NCBI RefSeq assembly: GCF_000832985.1
Contig: NZ_CP009920.1
Span: forward strand, 744,001-808,000
DNA from: Priestia megaterium NBRC 15308 = ATCC 14581
GTDB taxonomy: Bacteria; Bacillota; Bacilli; Bacillales; Bacillaceae_H
Length of the DNA stretch: 64,000 nt
Direction: 5' to 3'
In this document: one piece after another, positions 42,465 through 51,741 of the stretch
Numbering within the stretch: the stretch's first letter is position 1
How the letters are laid out: the number at the start of each line of letters is the position of its first letter
Notes under the pieces: model-generated
The model's database searches: none
What the model was told of the DNA's origin: nothing
What the model saw: the letters and a program-made list of their open reading frames with translations, nothing else
Translations under genes and position numbers: made by a program

Positions 42465-42903
42465 ATTTAAATTCAAAATGTTCTTGATGATTGCCTCGTT
42501 CGTCCGTCCAGTTAATCATAATGTCTAAACCTGCCGCTTTTCCAGGAACAGCAAAATTCGCATAGCGAAAGCGCTGACCGCTTTTGCTTAAGTTAGACCT
42601 TTCAATAGGAGAAAACAAGCTGTATTTCGCCTTATTTTTTCCTTCGTGCCGAAAAGCTTGGACCTGCACGCGCTCTACGTCTTTTCCAATGTTTTCAACG
42701 GTTAATCCATATGTATGATAGACATTATTTTTCCACTTTAGCTGATTATCTCCCGTCATGCTCGCTTTTGTCAGTTCAACCGACCATTGTTCAGATGATT
42801 TCTTCATCGGAAGCTTCTCAATCGAAAGAGCGTTGACATGAATGGCTGCAAAAGCAAGCCAAACAAAACAAAAAGTGCTGACTGTATAAAATAGTCTTTT
42901 CAT
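42463..42903 (-). CDS. Hypothetical exported protein
   Basis: A 146-aa protein with an N-terminal signal peptide or anchor (MKRLFYTVSTFCFVWLAFAA, about residues 1-26). The remainder is beta-rich (VYHTYGLTVENIGKDVERVQ, ending NHQEHFEFK), like small extracellular lipoprotein-type or immunoglobulin-like domains; I see no lipobox. ATG at 42903 follows AAGGAG. It has its own terminator. Not recognised. Confidence 0.7.
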   Translation of the reverse strand: MKRLFYTVSTFCFVWLAFAAIHVNALSIEKLPMKKSSEQWSVELTKASMTGDNQLKWKNNVYHTYGLTVENIGKDVERVQVQAFRHEGKNKAKYSLFSPIERSNLSKSGQRFRYANFAVPGKAAGLDIMINWTDERGNHQEHFEFK

Positions 42904-42975
42904 AGATTTTGATCTCCTTAGAAATTTTAGTAGTAGCATTTCCTGTTCACTTAAAAATTATGATAAACGCTTTAA

Positions 42976-43009
42976 CAAAAAAAGCCTCTCCATTTAGGAG
43001 AAGCTTCTT
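42976..43009 (-). terminator. Terminator of the GtrA/GT2 operon
   Basis: On the minus strand AAGAAGCTTCTCC, AAAT, GGAGAGGCTTTTTTT, just after the GT2 stop. Confidence 0.9.
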
Positions 43010-43010
43010 A

Positions 43011-44000
43011 TTAATGCATAAGCAAATCTTTTTGTGTGTCTAATGAGTGTTTTGTATATAAATCTCTTTCAATCGCATATTTAGGACGCTGTTTCACTTC
43101 GTTAAAAATCTTGCCAATGTATTCTCCGACAAGACCCATTCCCATCAGCTGCAGGCCGCCTACAAGCCAAATTGATAAAATAAGAGACGTCCAGCCAATT
43201 TGCGTATGATCTAAATATTTTTGAATCAGCGCGTAAATACCAAACGCAATACTAAAGAGAAAAGAAGCTCCTCCAAGCAGCGTTAATAGGCGTATTGGCG
43301 CTACGCTAAAAGATGTAATTCCATCAAATGCAAAAGCAAGCATTTTCTTTAACGGATATTTTGATTCGCCCGCTGTCCGTTCTTTGCGGTCATATGTGAC
43401 TTCCGTGGAGCGAAATCCTACTAATGGTACAAGGCCTCGCAAAAAGACGTTGCCTTCTTTATATTTCATAAGTTCACCAAGAGCACGTTTGCTCATGAGA
43501 CGAAAATCGGCGTGATTTTGAACGAGCTGAATTCCTAGCTTATTCATAACACGGTAAAACCCTACTGCCGTGGTTCGTTTAAAAAATGTATCGGTTTCTC
43601 TGCTGTCTCGAACACCATATACGACTTCATACCCGAGCCAATATTTCTCTATAAAAGTACGAATAACACTGATATCATCTTGCAAATCTGCGTCAATGGA
43701 AATGACGCAGTCGGATTGCTTATGGGCTGCTTCTAGTCCTGCGAGCAAAGCATTTTGATGTCCTACATTCCGCGCTAGCTTTAACCCTTTTACAAACAAA
43801 TTGCTGCAGCTTTCTTTTTCAATAAGCGACCACGTGCTGTCTTTGCTTCCATCGTCTACAAATAAAATGGTACTTTCACTTGATACAAGACGTTCATTTA
43901 TCAGTTCTTTTACTACAGTAGTTAATTGAAAAGATGTTTCTGTGAATACTTCTTCTTCGTTGTAACATGGAACAACAATCGTTAAAATAGGTCTGTTCAT
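43011..44000 (-). CDS. Family 2 glycosyltransferase with C-terminal membrane helices (YkoT/YkcC-like)
   Basis: A 329-aa protein. The GT2 catalytic domain (1-225) shows ILTIVVPCYNEEEVF, FVDDGSKDST, GLKLARNVGHQNALLAGLE, and the DxD-type SIDADLQDD. Two membrane helices follow at about 235-255 and 270-295. This is the architecture of GtrB/YkcC/YkoT-type enzymes that load a sugar onto undecaprenyl phosphate. It is last in a three-gene operon with a 12-nt gap to the membrane protein upstream, whose role fits using that lipid-linked sugar. AGGGGG precedes the ATG. Confidence 0.9.
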   Translation of the reverse strand: MNRPILTIVVPCYNEEEVFTETSFQLTTVVKELINERLVSSESTILFVDDGSKDSTWSLIEKESCSNLFVKGLKLARNVGHQNALLAGLEAAHKQSDCVISIDADLQDDISVIRTFIEKYWLGYEVVYGVRDSRETDTFFKRTTAVGFYRVMNKLGIQLVQNHADFRLMSKRALGELMKYKEGNVFLRGLVPLVGFRSTEVTYDRKERTAGESKYPLKKMLAFAFDGITSFSVAPIRLLTLLGGASFLFSIAFGIYALIQKYLDHTQIGWTSLILSIWLVGGLQLMGMGLVGEYIGKIFNEVKQRPKYAIERDLYTKHSLDTQKDLLMH

Positions 44001-44012
44001 GCTATTGCCCCC

Positions 44013-45698
44013 TTACTTTGCTTCATATACATACACTTTCCAAGCGGACTGTTTATCGTTAAACGCTTTTAAAAAGTGCAAACCGTCCCTTTCAGCATTT
44101 TCGATTGGCACAGCTGAAAAGATATAGCGACCGCCCATTTTTTTAAATTGGCTGATATTAAGCTGCAAATGACGGATTTTTTTCGTTGAGTCTTTTCGGT
44201 AATCATATTTTTTCCCTAGCTCGCTAACAAACACATAGCAGCGGTTGCCCCAATGATCATAGTAACTTTCTAACTTTTTATTTTTATCAAGCTCTTTGGC
44301 AATGATTTTGCGAAACTCATGTTTATACGTTAACGGATAGAAGTTGTTATACGTATCTAGCGTATAAAAGCCGTTATACTGAGCAATTGATGGATGAATC
44401 CCAATGCTTGCTACCCGATAAGATGATTTAGATTTCCCTATATATCTGCTGATTTCATCGAATTGGTGGACAGCATAAAATTCTTTGACTGACGGCTCGT
44501 GATTGTAGCGATAATAAAGCTCAGGGTTCGCTATAAATAACACAAGCAGCTGTAAAACCAAACACACCCACACAAACTTTTTCCACGCCTGGCCCCGTTT
44601 CCATAAGACATAGCTGCCAACTGCAAACATCAAATAAATAATGAGAGGGCGTAAAAAATGAAATCTAGCAAAGTTAAACGTATTAAAAAGCTGATATTTT
44701 TCTTTTAGCGGCTCCCATCCTTTATAAAACCAAAATGCATACCACATCGACAGTAGGAGATTAAAAATAAATAACTGCAAAAACGTTTTTTCAAGCTTTT
44801 CTTTCTGATTGCGAGCAACAATCCATAGTACAATAAAAGAAAGCGGCAAAATGACAAAGGTATGAAGTGTCATTACATGTGTATGCCCAAGCGTATAGTT
44901 CTTAAAAGCAAGGCGAACGGAATGTCCGAAACTTAGAGTAGAGCTTAAAAATTCATTTCGACTCGTCGGGGCCTCCGGAAATAAAAGAGAATCAACAAGG
45001 CGGTATTCAATGAGTAGAAAGACAGCGGTCATCGCTGCAATACTGCTTAAAAAAGGAATATTCCACACTCGTTTTTTAACTGCATCTCTTAGCCACAGCA
45101 TTCCCATCGCCGTTAAAAAGAAGAAAAACCCTAGCACAAAACTTGCGTAAAACGGAAGCAATAAAAGAGTAAGCCATTCCTTCCACGTTCCTTCGCGGTT
45201 TCGAATGGTTAAAAACGCCCACAGCGCCAGCGGCTGTCCTAATGTACTCAGCATGCCTGAAGGCCAAAAAGGAGTAAGTGCAAAAGCAAGTGATACAAGC
45301 ACTCGAATCGCATAAGCATCCTCGCTTTTAATAAAATGCTTTTTTAATAATAAGTACATTCCAATTAAAGCAAATACGCGCGTGATCGTTTGGCTGAGAC
45401 TGTACGCAAGCATAGTCGGGAATAAACCATACAGCCACTGAATACCGCTAAATTCTGTTCCAAATGTATTCCTCGGCAATCCGTTAATAATTTGAGGTAA
45501 TACGGCATGACTGGAGCCAAACAGCTCTCCGCTTCGATGCAGAACTTTATACCACGTAATATTTGAGTCTAAATTATCGTGCACGCGTATATGTGAATTT
45601 TCCCCGAGCAAAAACATAGGAGATACATACGCAAGCAGCAAAAGGAAAGCGATAATAAGCAATGTTTTTTCTTTATTCATAGCTGTTTCTTTCTTCAT
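44013..45698 (-). CDS. Polytopic membrane protein, YkoS/DUF6044-like
   Basis: A 561-aa protein with about 11-13 membrane helices followed by a soluble region of about 150 aa. The early loop RVHDNLDSNITWYKVL has acidic residues where GT-C glycosyltransferases carry catalytic Asp/Glu, and HLQLNISQFKKMGGRYIFSA lies in the tail. It resembles what I remember of B. subtilis YkoS. By context (GtrA flippase and GT2 on either side) it is probably the extracellular glycosyltransferase of a teichoic-acid or wall-polymer glycosylation set. Confidence in the GT-C role is moderate. Confidence 0.72.
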   Translation of the reverse strand: MKKETAMNKEKTLLIIAFLLLLAYVSPMFLLGENSHIRVHDNLDSNITWYKVLHRSGELFGSSHAVLPQIINGLPRNTFGTEFSGIQWLYGLFPTMLAYSLSQTITRVFALIGMYLLLKKHFIKSEDAYAIRVLVSLAFALTPFWPSGMLSTLGQPLALWAFLTIRNREGTWKEWLTLLLLPFYASFVLGFFFFLTAMGMLWLRDAVKKRVWNIPFLSSIAAMTAVFLLIEYRLVDSLLFPEAPTSRNEFLSSTLSFGHSVRLAFKNYTLGHTHVMTLHTFVILPLSFIVLWIVARNQKEKLEKTFLQLFIFNLLLSMWYAFWFYKGWEPLKEKYQLFNTFNFARFHFLRPLIIYLMFAVGSYVLWKRGQAWKKFVWVCLVLQLLVLFIANPELYYRYNHEPSVKEFYAVHQFDEISRYIGKSKSSYRVASIGIHPSIAQYNGFYTLDTYNNFYPLTYKHEFRKIIAKELDKNKKLESYYDHWGNRCYVFVSELGKKYDYRKDSTKKIRHLQLNISQFKKMGGRYIFSAVPIENAERDGLHFLKAFNDKQSAWKVYVYEAK

Positions 45699-45735
45699 CT
45701 GTTAACACCTATTTCCATTTCGTAATTGCTAGAAG

Positions 45736-46158
45736 CTAATCGTGTACGACGACTGCTTCTTTTTTTGTATTAAATACAAAGTATTTTTGACCCGTATAAT
45801 TTAAAAGCGTATACAGACCTGTTCCAATTAATATACCGACATCTTTTTTGAACGGACGCACAGCAGCAGGAAGTTGATGCAATAACCAGCTGGAGAACTG
45901 CAGTCCAATATAGTAAGACAAGCCGTAGCAAACGCCGATAAGCAAAATAAAACGCAGTATGCTTGTAGATAAATGAACTCCGCTTTTAAACGTAAATATT
46001 CGATTTAACACGTAGCTGACGACTGCTCCTGTTGCGTTTCCGATAAACGTTGCTGCCCAGTAATGATGAAAAATATGAAGCAGCACATACATAATGGAAA
46101 GACCTACTGCTGTATTGACCAGTCCCACTACTAAAAAACGTACAAAAGATCCTTTCAT
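45736..46158 (-). CDS. GtrA-family membrane protein
   Basis: A 140-aa protein with four membrane helices and the family start FVRFLVVGLVNTAVGLSIMY. GtrA proteins are thought to flip undecaprenyl-phosphate-linked sugars across the membrane. It is first in the operon with the membrane protein (37-nt gap) and GT2. AAGGAG precedes the ATG. Confidence 0.9.
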   Translation of the reverse strand: MKGSFVRFLVVGLVNTAVGLSIMYVLLHIFHHYWAATFIGNATGAVVSYVLNRIFTFKSGVHLSTSILRFILLIGVCYGLSYYIGLQFSSWLLHQLPAAVRPFKKDVGILIGTGLYTLLNYTGQKYFVFNTKKEAVVVHD

Positions 46159-46275
46159 ACAAACTCCTTTTGATTTTTGATACTTTCATGAAAATTACAT
46201 ATTATGACTTTAAATACAGTTTCAGTGTAGCAACTCCACTTAAAAATCTAATGAAAATAACATTAAAAACAGATG

Positions 46276-46320
46276 AAAAAAAGCTAAAAGAATCAATAAA
46301 AATTAGGACTCTTTTAGCTA
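46276..46320 (-). terminator. Terminator of the metallophosphoesterase gene
   Basis: On the minus strand AGCTAAAAGA pairs with TCTTTTAGCT across an AT-rich loop, followed by seven T. It separates this gene from the GtrA operon. Confidence 0.85.
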
Positions 46321-47643
46321 TTTAGTAGAGCCTTCAATGATTAATTTTTGGTCGCTTTGATTGTCAAACGCATCCACTGCCGCTACTTCTATTTGATACG
46401 CAGTATGAGGCTGTAAACCTGATAACGGAAGACTTAGAACATCCGGAACGGGATCGCTGTAGTATTGAGAAAATGCATTATATGTTTTGACCACTTCTCC
46501 AGTTTCTTTATTTTTGACGGTAATGCGATAAGAATGAACCATCAGATTATCCACCGCTTGCGTAAACTGGATATACAGCTGATTCGATGAAGCTTTTTCT
46601 TGTATAACAGAAATAGTAGAGCTTGGCAGAAAAATCGGTTTTACTAAATCTCGTTCATTCGTGTAGTGAAACTTTTTTGCATCTGCAGGTATGTTAATTT
46701 CCCACGCTTCTCCTGTCCACTTATTTGCGTGAAAATCCCGCCTTTTAACGACTACTTTTCGATTATAAACCTCTACAAGAAGACCTTGACTCACATCTCG
46801 GTAGCCAGGAGGAAGTTCACCTTGTAAATATCCAGCACCAGGCCAAATATACCGAACAGAAGACGTTGCAAGAGATGTAAAATCTCTTTGAAAAATAGTA
46901 CGAGGATCGTCCAACGGATGGTGGGTATGACCAGAAAATGTAATGACTTGCGGATAAGGTTTTAACGTATTGTAAAGAAGCTGTTCATTCACTTCTATCC
47001 CCCATCTGTTTTTCCCGTACAGTGTATTGTTAATAGGCTGATGAATAAAGACAAAAATCGGTTTTTTAGGATCGTCTCGCTTTGCTATCTTCAACTGTTC
47101 AGCAAGCCAGTTAATTTGTTTGACTGAATAATCACCGGCCGTCAGACGGCTTTCTGTTCCAAGCATGATAAAATGATATCCTTTTATCACTTGATGAAAA
47201 TAAAGAGCTTTCATTTTAGTTTTAGATAAAAAACGCTGCTGCGCTTGCTGATTGGTTACGCTGTCCCTGTATTCATGATTACCAATCGTAAAAAGAGATA
47301 CGGCCTGCGGCTGTTTATTTTGATTATAAATAGAAAAAAAGCGGTCGTATTCTTTTAACGCGCCGGTATCAGCCAAATCTCCTACTACTACAAATGCATC
47401 TTGTTTCGGTGCCTGTTCATTTAACTGCGTTAATGCATGTTGAAAAGTACGCAAATCAAGCGTTCCTGTTTCCTTAATATGAACATCACTGATCACAGGA
47501 AAAACTAGCTTTGGTTCGATGTATCCGCTTCGTCCGCTCTTCTCTTCGGCTCGTACGTTTAAGGTAATACCGCATATAAGAACACTTATTAATACTAAAG
47601 CGAGCCAGTCTTTTTTCAGCGTTTCCATAAAACCGCCGAGCAT
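46318..47643 (-). CDS. Exported calcineurin-like metallophosphoesterase with C-terminal FnIII-like domain
   Basis: A 441-aa protein. A membrane or signal segment (about 12-32, LALVLISVLICGITLNVRAE) is followed by the phosphoesterase motifs: SDVHI, VVVGDLADTG, TIGNHEYRD, FIHQPIN and FSGHTHHP. The last 100 residues form a fibronectin-III-like domain (LPLSGLQPHTAYQIEVAAVD). ATG at 47643 follows AAAGGAGGAAGC. B. subtilis has a metallophosphoesterase (YkoQ) near YkoS/YkoT, so proximity here may be ancestral, though YkoQ is shorter. It probably removes phosphate groups at the cell surface. Confidence 0.83.
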   Translation of the reverse strand: MLGGFMETLKKDWLALVLISVLICGITLNVRAEEKSGRSGYIEPKLVFPVISDVHIKETGTLDLRTFQHALTQLNEQAPKQDAFVVVGDLADTGALKEYDRFFSIYNQNKQPQAVSLFTIGNHEYRDSVTNQQAQQRFLSKTKMKALYFHQVIKGYHFIMLGTESRLTAGDYSVKQINWLAEQLKIAKRDDPKKPIFVFIHQPINNTLYGKNRWGIEVNEQLLYNTLKPYPQVITFSGHTHHPLDDPRTIFQRDFTSLATSSVRYIWPGAGYLQGELPPGYRDVSQGLLVEVYNRKVVVKRRDFHANKWTGEAWEINIPADAKKFHYTNERDLVKPIFLPSSTISVIQEKASSNQLYIQFTQAVDNLMVHSYRITVKNKETGEVVKTYNAFSQYYSDPVPDVLSLPLSGLQPHTAYQIEVAAVDAFDNQSDQKLIIEGSTK

Positions 47644-47864
47644 GATGCTTCCTCCTTTCTTCACTGCTGCGTCTCAGTCATTTTCTCTACGTGTATGAGC
47701 TTTTATTTTATGTAATTTCAAAATATCTAATCGTATAGTTTCAATATTTCTTTTCGTGTTTGCACACACTATGTTCACAATCAATTCATTACACTTTTCC
47801 TAGTCATAGTGGTATGATTTTCGTATATTACAGACTAATTGTTGAAAATGTAGGAGTGAATATT

Positions 47865-49250
47865 TTGAAAACGGTCGCTGTTATTGGAGGAGGAATTACG
47901 GGCTTAACCACTCTGTACTATTTGCAGAAACTAAAACGAGAACGTAATCTCCCGCTTAAATTATTATTACTAGAGAAACATGCCCATTTAGGAGGGAAAA
48001 TCAATACCCGTGAAGCTGGGGAATTTATTATGGAAACAGGGGCGGATTCTATTGTAGCTCGAAAAGAAAACGTTATGCCCCTGCTAGAAGAGCTGTACTT
48101 AACAAACGATTTAGTCTATAACAAAACGGGCAAATCGTTTATTTACTCTGCTAATGAGCTGCTTCCAATTCCTGAAGATACCATGTTCGGTATTCCAACA
48201 AGCGTGGAATCTCTTTTTAAGAGCGAGCTGATTTCTTCAAAAGCTAAAATTACAGCTTTAAAAGACTTAATTACTAAAAATACAACGTTTACGAAAGACA
48301 GCTCAATCGGACTCTTTTTAAAACATTTTTTAGGAGAAGAGCTAGTAGAAAAGCAAATTGCACCTATTTTATCGGGCGTCTACTCTGGCGATTTAGACAA
48401 ACTTACGATTTCTTCGACTCTCCCGTATCTGCTCGACTATAAAAACACGTACGGCAGCATCATCAAGGGAATGGGAGCCAATGAAAAAAAATTTAAAACG
48501 GCAGGAAATAAAAAATTCATTTCGTTTAAACAAGGTTTATCAACGATTATTCACCGCTTAGAAGAAGAGCTTTCTGATGTAACGATTTTAAAAGATACGC
48601 CAACCACCAGCATAAAACGGAACGGTGAACGTTACCAAATCAGTACGCCGGGGCAAGCCCATTCAGCGGATTACGTGGTGTTAGCTACACCGCACACGGC
48701 TGCTCAGCAACTGTTGAACGATCCCGAATTAAACGAAGACTTTGAGCAGTTAAAAGATTCTTCTCTCATTAGCATGTACATCGGCTATGACGTTCCAGAC
48801 GAATACCTTCCCGCTGAAGGCACCGGGTTTATTGCCTCTCAATCAAGCCACTTAATCGCCAATGCCTGCACGTGGACGAGCAAAAAATGGGCTCACACCT
48901 CTAAGCGAGGGAATTTGTTAGTTCGCTTATTTTATAAAAGCACGAGTCACCACTTTGACACCCTGCGGACGATGTCAAAAGCAGAGCTGCTAGCAGTGGC
49001 ACAAAAGGACATTGAAAACAGCTTAGGAATCAAAGAGCAGCCCATTGAAAGCGACGTAACCAATTGGGATAAATTGATGCCTACCTATCACCTTAAACAC
49101 GGTGAACTTGTACGCAGCTTGACTCAAAAATTGCATGACAAGCACCCCGCTATTACATTAGCCGGCTGTTCTTACTATGGAGTAGGCATTGCAGCGTGTA
49201 TAACAAACGGCAAACAAACGGCTGAAGCTATCTCTCAACAGTTGACTTAA
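47865..49250 (+). CDS. hemY: Coproporphyrinogen III / protoporphyrinogen oxidase (HemY/CgoX)
   Basis: A 461-aa FAD enzyme. The dinucleotide loop is VAVIGGGITGLTTLYYL at the start, with LEKHAHLGGKINT, QIAPILSGVYSGD, and the C-terminal FAD motif AGCSYYGVGIAACITNGKQT. HemY of Gram-positive bacteria oxidises coproporphyrinogen III to coproporphyrin III for haem synthesis. The start is TTG at 47865 with TAGGAGTG upstream; the frame is open for 35 codons further upstream but without a ribosome site, and the FAD loop would be misplaced. In most bacilli hemY sits in hemEHY; here it stands alone, so it may be a second copy. Confidence 0.88.
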   Translation: MKTVAVIGGGITGLTTLYYLQKLKRERNLPLKLLLLEKHAHLGGKINTREAGEFIMETGADSIVARKENVMPLLEELYLTNDLVYNKTGKSFIYSANELLPIPEDTMFGIPTSVESLFKSELISSKAKITALKDLITKNTTFTKDSSIGLFLKHFLGEELVEKQIAPILSGVYSGDLDKLTISSTLPYLLDYKNTYGSIIKGMGANEKKFKTAGNKKFISFKQGLSTIIHRLEEELSDVTILKDTPTTSIKRNGERYQISTPGQAHSADYVVLATPHTAAQQLLNDPELNEDFEQLKDSSLISMYIGYDVPDEYLPAEGTGFIASQSSHLIANACTWTSKKWAHTSKRGNLLVRLFYKSTSHHFDTLRTMSKAELLAVAQKDIENSLGIKEQPIESDVTNWDKLMPTYHLKHGELVRSLTQKLHDKHPAITLAGCSYYGVGIAACITNGKQTAEAISQQLT

Positions 49251-49265
49251 AAAAGGTTTGAAAAC

Positions 49266-49311
49266 AATAAAAGGCCTGAAAATAAATATATTATTTTCAG
49301 GCCTTTTATTA
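49266..49311 (+). terminator. Terminator of hemY
   Basis: AATAAAAGGCCTGAAAATAA pairs with the reverse arm TTATTTTCAGGCCTTTTATT; strong hairpin with T-rich end. Confidence 0.9.
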
Positions 49312-49359
49312 CCTTTTCGTTAGCATATAAAGCTACTTTCCTTACTATTAACAACTCTT

Positions 49360-49455
49360 TTATCGCTTTTCTTTTTGCAAAGCAGCAGTAGCAAACAATA
49401 CAAGATAGCGCTCGTCTGAAGTTAATCTAAGCCAATGTTTCACTTTATATCTCAC
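49360..49455 (-). CDS. Possible 31-aa basic small protein
   Basis: GTG at 49455, behind AAGGGAG, opens MRYKVKHWLRLTSDERYLVL and continues to a stop at 49360. The ribosome site is reasonable and the sequence looks like a real amphipathic helix, but such a short frame may occur by chance. Not recognised. It would fill the 470-bp gap between hemY and the CatE-like gene. Confidence 0.35.
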   Translation of the reverse strand: MRYKVKHWLRLTSDERYLVLFATAALQKEKR

Positions 49456-49695
49456 AGGTTTCCGCTCCCTTCTTTCAAGGTTTTATATGAAAAGACTTTA
49501 TATAAAGATTCAATAACGATAAGAAATGATGCTTGATATGTATTTTATTCCCACGCCCGCTTGTTTACAAACTTTTTTAAACGTAAGACTCTTCGTTTAT
49601 TTCCCTGAAAATAACACCGTTTTCGCCATTATCATCTTACTATTTGAGAAAAAAGTGTACATTTCTTTCCTATTTTGACGAACATTGCGATAAAT

Positions 49696-49722
49696 AAAAG
49701 CTGCCAATTGCGGCAGCTTTTA
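49696..49722 (-). terminator. Terminator of the CatE-like gene
   Basis: On the minus strand AAAAGCTGCC, GCAATT, GGCAGCTTTT, right after the stop at 49725. Confidence 0.9.
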
Positions 49723-49724
49723 TG

Positions 49725-50576
49725 TTAAAGGACTAATCTAATTATATTGCCTGATGGATCTTTTGTGATGAAATCTTGGTTTTCTTTAGACACAGCTGCT
49801 CCGATTTCACGAAGCTGATTTATTGCCTGCTCCCTTGCTTCTTCAGCTGGAAAAACAAGTGTAAATGACTCTAAACCAACGCTGCTTTCAAGAGGACTAG
49901 GCGCTCCAATTCCATTCCAAACGTTTAGTCCGATGTGATGATGATAGCGCCCAGTTGAAATAAACAATGCTTGATTATGGTAATTGCTCACAACCTCAAA
50001 ACCTAATCCATTTCGATAAAAGTTTTCCGTTTGCTCTAATTCAGAAACGTGAAGATGAATATGTCCCATTAAGGTAGCTGAAGGTAATCCTGTCCATGGT
50101 TTACCGTTTCCTTCAGCTAATATCGCTTCTGCATCTAAAGGTTTTGTAGCCATTACTACTTCACTGTCATTCCATTCCCATGTACTTGACGGACGATCTC
50201 GATAAATCTCTATGCCGTTTCCATCTGGATCTGCCAAGTACAGCGCTTCGCTCACTAGATGATCAGACGCCCCTTGAAGCGGATAACCGCTATTTAACAA
50301 ATGCTGCAGTATACTTCCTAAATCAGAACGAGTCGGCAACAATAGAGCAAAATGATATAAGCCTGTTGTACGAGGCTGTTTTGCTGTAACGTTTTCCGGC
50401 TGTTCAATCGATAACAGCGCGGTGCGTCCATCAGCTGTTAACAGAGCTTTGTTCTCTTTTCTCCCTAAAATTTTAAACCCAATTATTTGCTGGTAAAAAG
50501 CAAGTGAACGCTCTAAATTTTCTACTTTTAAATTTACTTTCCCAACAAATATATGAGGAGCACGGTGAAAGTTCAT
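49725..50576 (-). CDS. catE: Catechol-2,3-dioxygenase-like VOC protein (CatE)
   Basis: A 283-aa protein with two vicinal-oxygen-chelate halves (about 10-130 and 165-283). Segments such as GLYHFALLLPTRSDLG, SEALYLADPDGNGIEIY, MGHIHLHVSELEQTENFY and GRYHHHIGLNVWNG match B. subtilis CatE closely as I remember it. CatE detoxifies catechol by extradiol cleavage using Fe(II). In B. subtilis it is paired with catD and a MarR-type regulator; here neither is adjacent. The final VOC segment reads DPSGNIIRLVL. B. subtilis has the other close paralogue YfiE/YwbC-type VOCs, so the exact substrate is not certain. Confidence 0.78.
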   Translation of the reverse strand: MNFHRAPHIFVGKVNLKVENLERSLAFYQQIIGFKILGRKENKALLTADGRTALLSIEQPENVTAKQPRTTGLYHFALLLPTRSDLGSILQHLLNSGYPLQGASDHLVSEALYLADPDGNGIEIYRDRPSSTWEWNDSEVVMATKPLDAEAILAEGNGKPWTGLPSATLMGHIHLHVSELEQTENFYRNGLGFEVVSNYHNQALFISTGRYHHHIGLNVWNGIGAPSPLESSVGLESFTLVFPAEEAREQAINQLREIGAAVSKENQDFITKDPSGNIIRLVL

Positions 50577-50713
50577 GATTATTTCTCCTTTTGAATATAT
50601 TATTTTTTAATTAACTTACTTTGTGTAACTGATTATATTTTTATAACTTTATTTCGTCAAGTTATTTATTTTACTATCATAACTTAAAGCTTGTATCACT
50701 GCACAACCAGTTG

Positions 50714-50759
50714 AATAAGCCCGCCTGCTCATAACATAGTATGAACAGGCGGGCTTATT
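50714..50759. terminator. Strong GC-rich palindrome downstream of the MBL gene
   Basis: AATAAGCCCGCCTG (50714-50727) pairs perfectly with CAGGCGGGCTTATT (50746-50759), and the loop contains TCATA/TATGA. It lies after the MBL gene stop at 50779. Poly-T is weak on both sides, so termination strength is uncertain. Confidence 0.6.
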
Positions 50760-50778
50760 TATCATTATGCATAAACTA

Positions 50779-51642
50779 TCAAAACAGTTCTCTGCTTTTG
50801 CGCTTGACATTTCCATTAACAAAATACTGTATTCTCTCTTTTTGCTCATTTGTTGGCTTCTTATACGTTTCACATTCAAACTGAAAACATGCTTTTTCTA
50901 AATCGACTTCATTTCCTACAATTTCTCCAATCGCACTCAATTGGTCTAAATCTCGCCAAAGTTCCTCAGAAGTTTCAGGGTCAAAATGAGATGAGAGATA
51001 ATACTGCGCATCATATTTTTTAAGTTCTCTTTGAATCCGCTCAAAGTCTTCTTTATCATAGCTCCAGTCACCGCTATAAAGATCTGGACATAGACAATCA
51101 CCTAAAAACAGGACTTTTTCTTGGGGTATGTAGACAATGGACGAGTCCTGCGCGTGTACCCCTCCAATATGCTGAATACAACAAGTAATTCCACCCAGGT
51201 CAACTTCCATATGATGATGAAACGTTACATCCGGCTCCTGTAAAATTAACGTGTCTCGACACGGCATTTCTTTCTTGATCATATCCCGGCAAAACTCGAT
51301 TTCTTCCCCCTCCTGAACGCGTTTATCCAAGGCATCATCGTCCCAGCGCAGTGTCTTTAAATAAGCCAGCTTTTTCTTCGTTAGATGATGGCTGATTGTA
51401 TACTTGTTCATGGCATGAATGCCAAATGTATGATCCCAGTGCCAATGCGTAATAGCTACTCCTTTGAGTGGAGGCACGCCCATTTTTTCAACTTCTTCTA
51501 AAAATAATGATGCATGCGCAGGAGAATTCCCGGCATCTACGATGAAACTATACTTCTCCCCGCATATAAGCCCGAGCACCGGCCGATCCGTTTCTTCAGA
51601 ATGAGGAAAGTAATAAACATGGTCCGTTAGTTTTTTCAGCAT
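50779..51642 (-). CDS. MBL-fold metallo-hydrolase
   Basis: A 287-aa protein with the metallo-beta-lactamase motif THWHWDHTFG (His66, His68, Asp70, His71 from the chosen start), HIGGVHAQDSSIVY and LFLGDCLCPDL, giving a full di-metal site. The ATG at 51642 is preferred because the MBL fold begins there (MLKKLTDHVYYFP); an earlier TTG immediately after the DMT stop would add 33 unrelated residues. It is third in a GNAT-DMT-MBL operon. Substrate unknown; similar to lactonase or glyoxalase-II-like enzymes. Confidence 0.84.
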   Translation of the reverse strand: MLKKLTDHVYYFPHSEETDRPVLGLICGEKYSFIVDAGNSPAHASLFLEEVEKMGVPPLKGVAITHWHWDHTFGIHAMNKYTISHHLTKKKLAYLKTLRWDDDALDKRVQEGEEIEFCRDMIKKEMPCRDTLILQEPDVTFHHHMEVDLGGITCCIQHIGGVHAQDSSIVYIPQEKVLFLGDCLCPDLYSGDWSYDKEDFERIQRELKKYDAQYYLSSHFDPETSEELWRDLDQLSAIGEIVGNEVDLEKACFQFECETYKKPTNEQKERIQYFVNGNVKRKSRELF

Positions 51643-51741
51643 ATTTACACCCGCTTTATGTAGTTTAATAAAAACCGCTTCACTAAATGGTAAATAATGA
51701 TAAATAAACTGTATCATACTCGGTGCTGCTTGCCTATCCAA

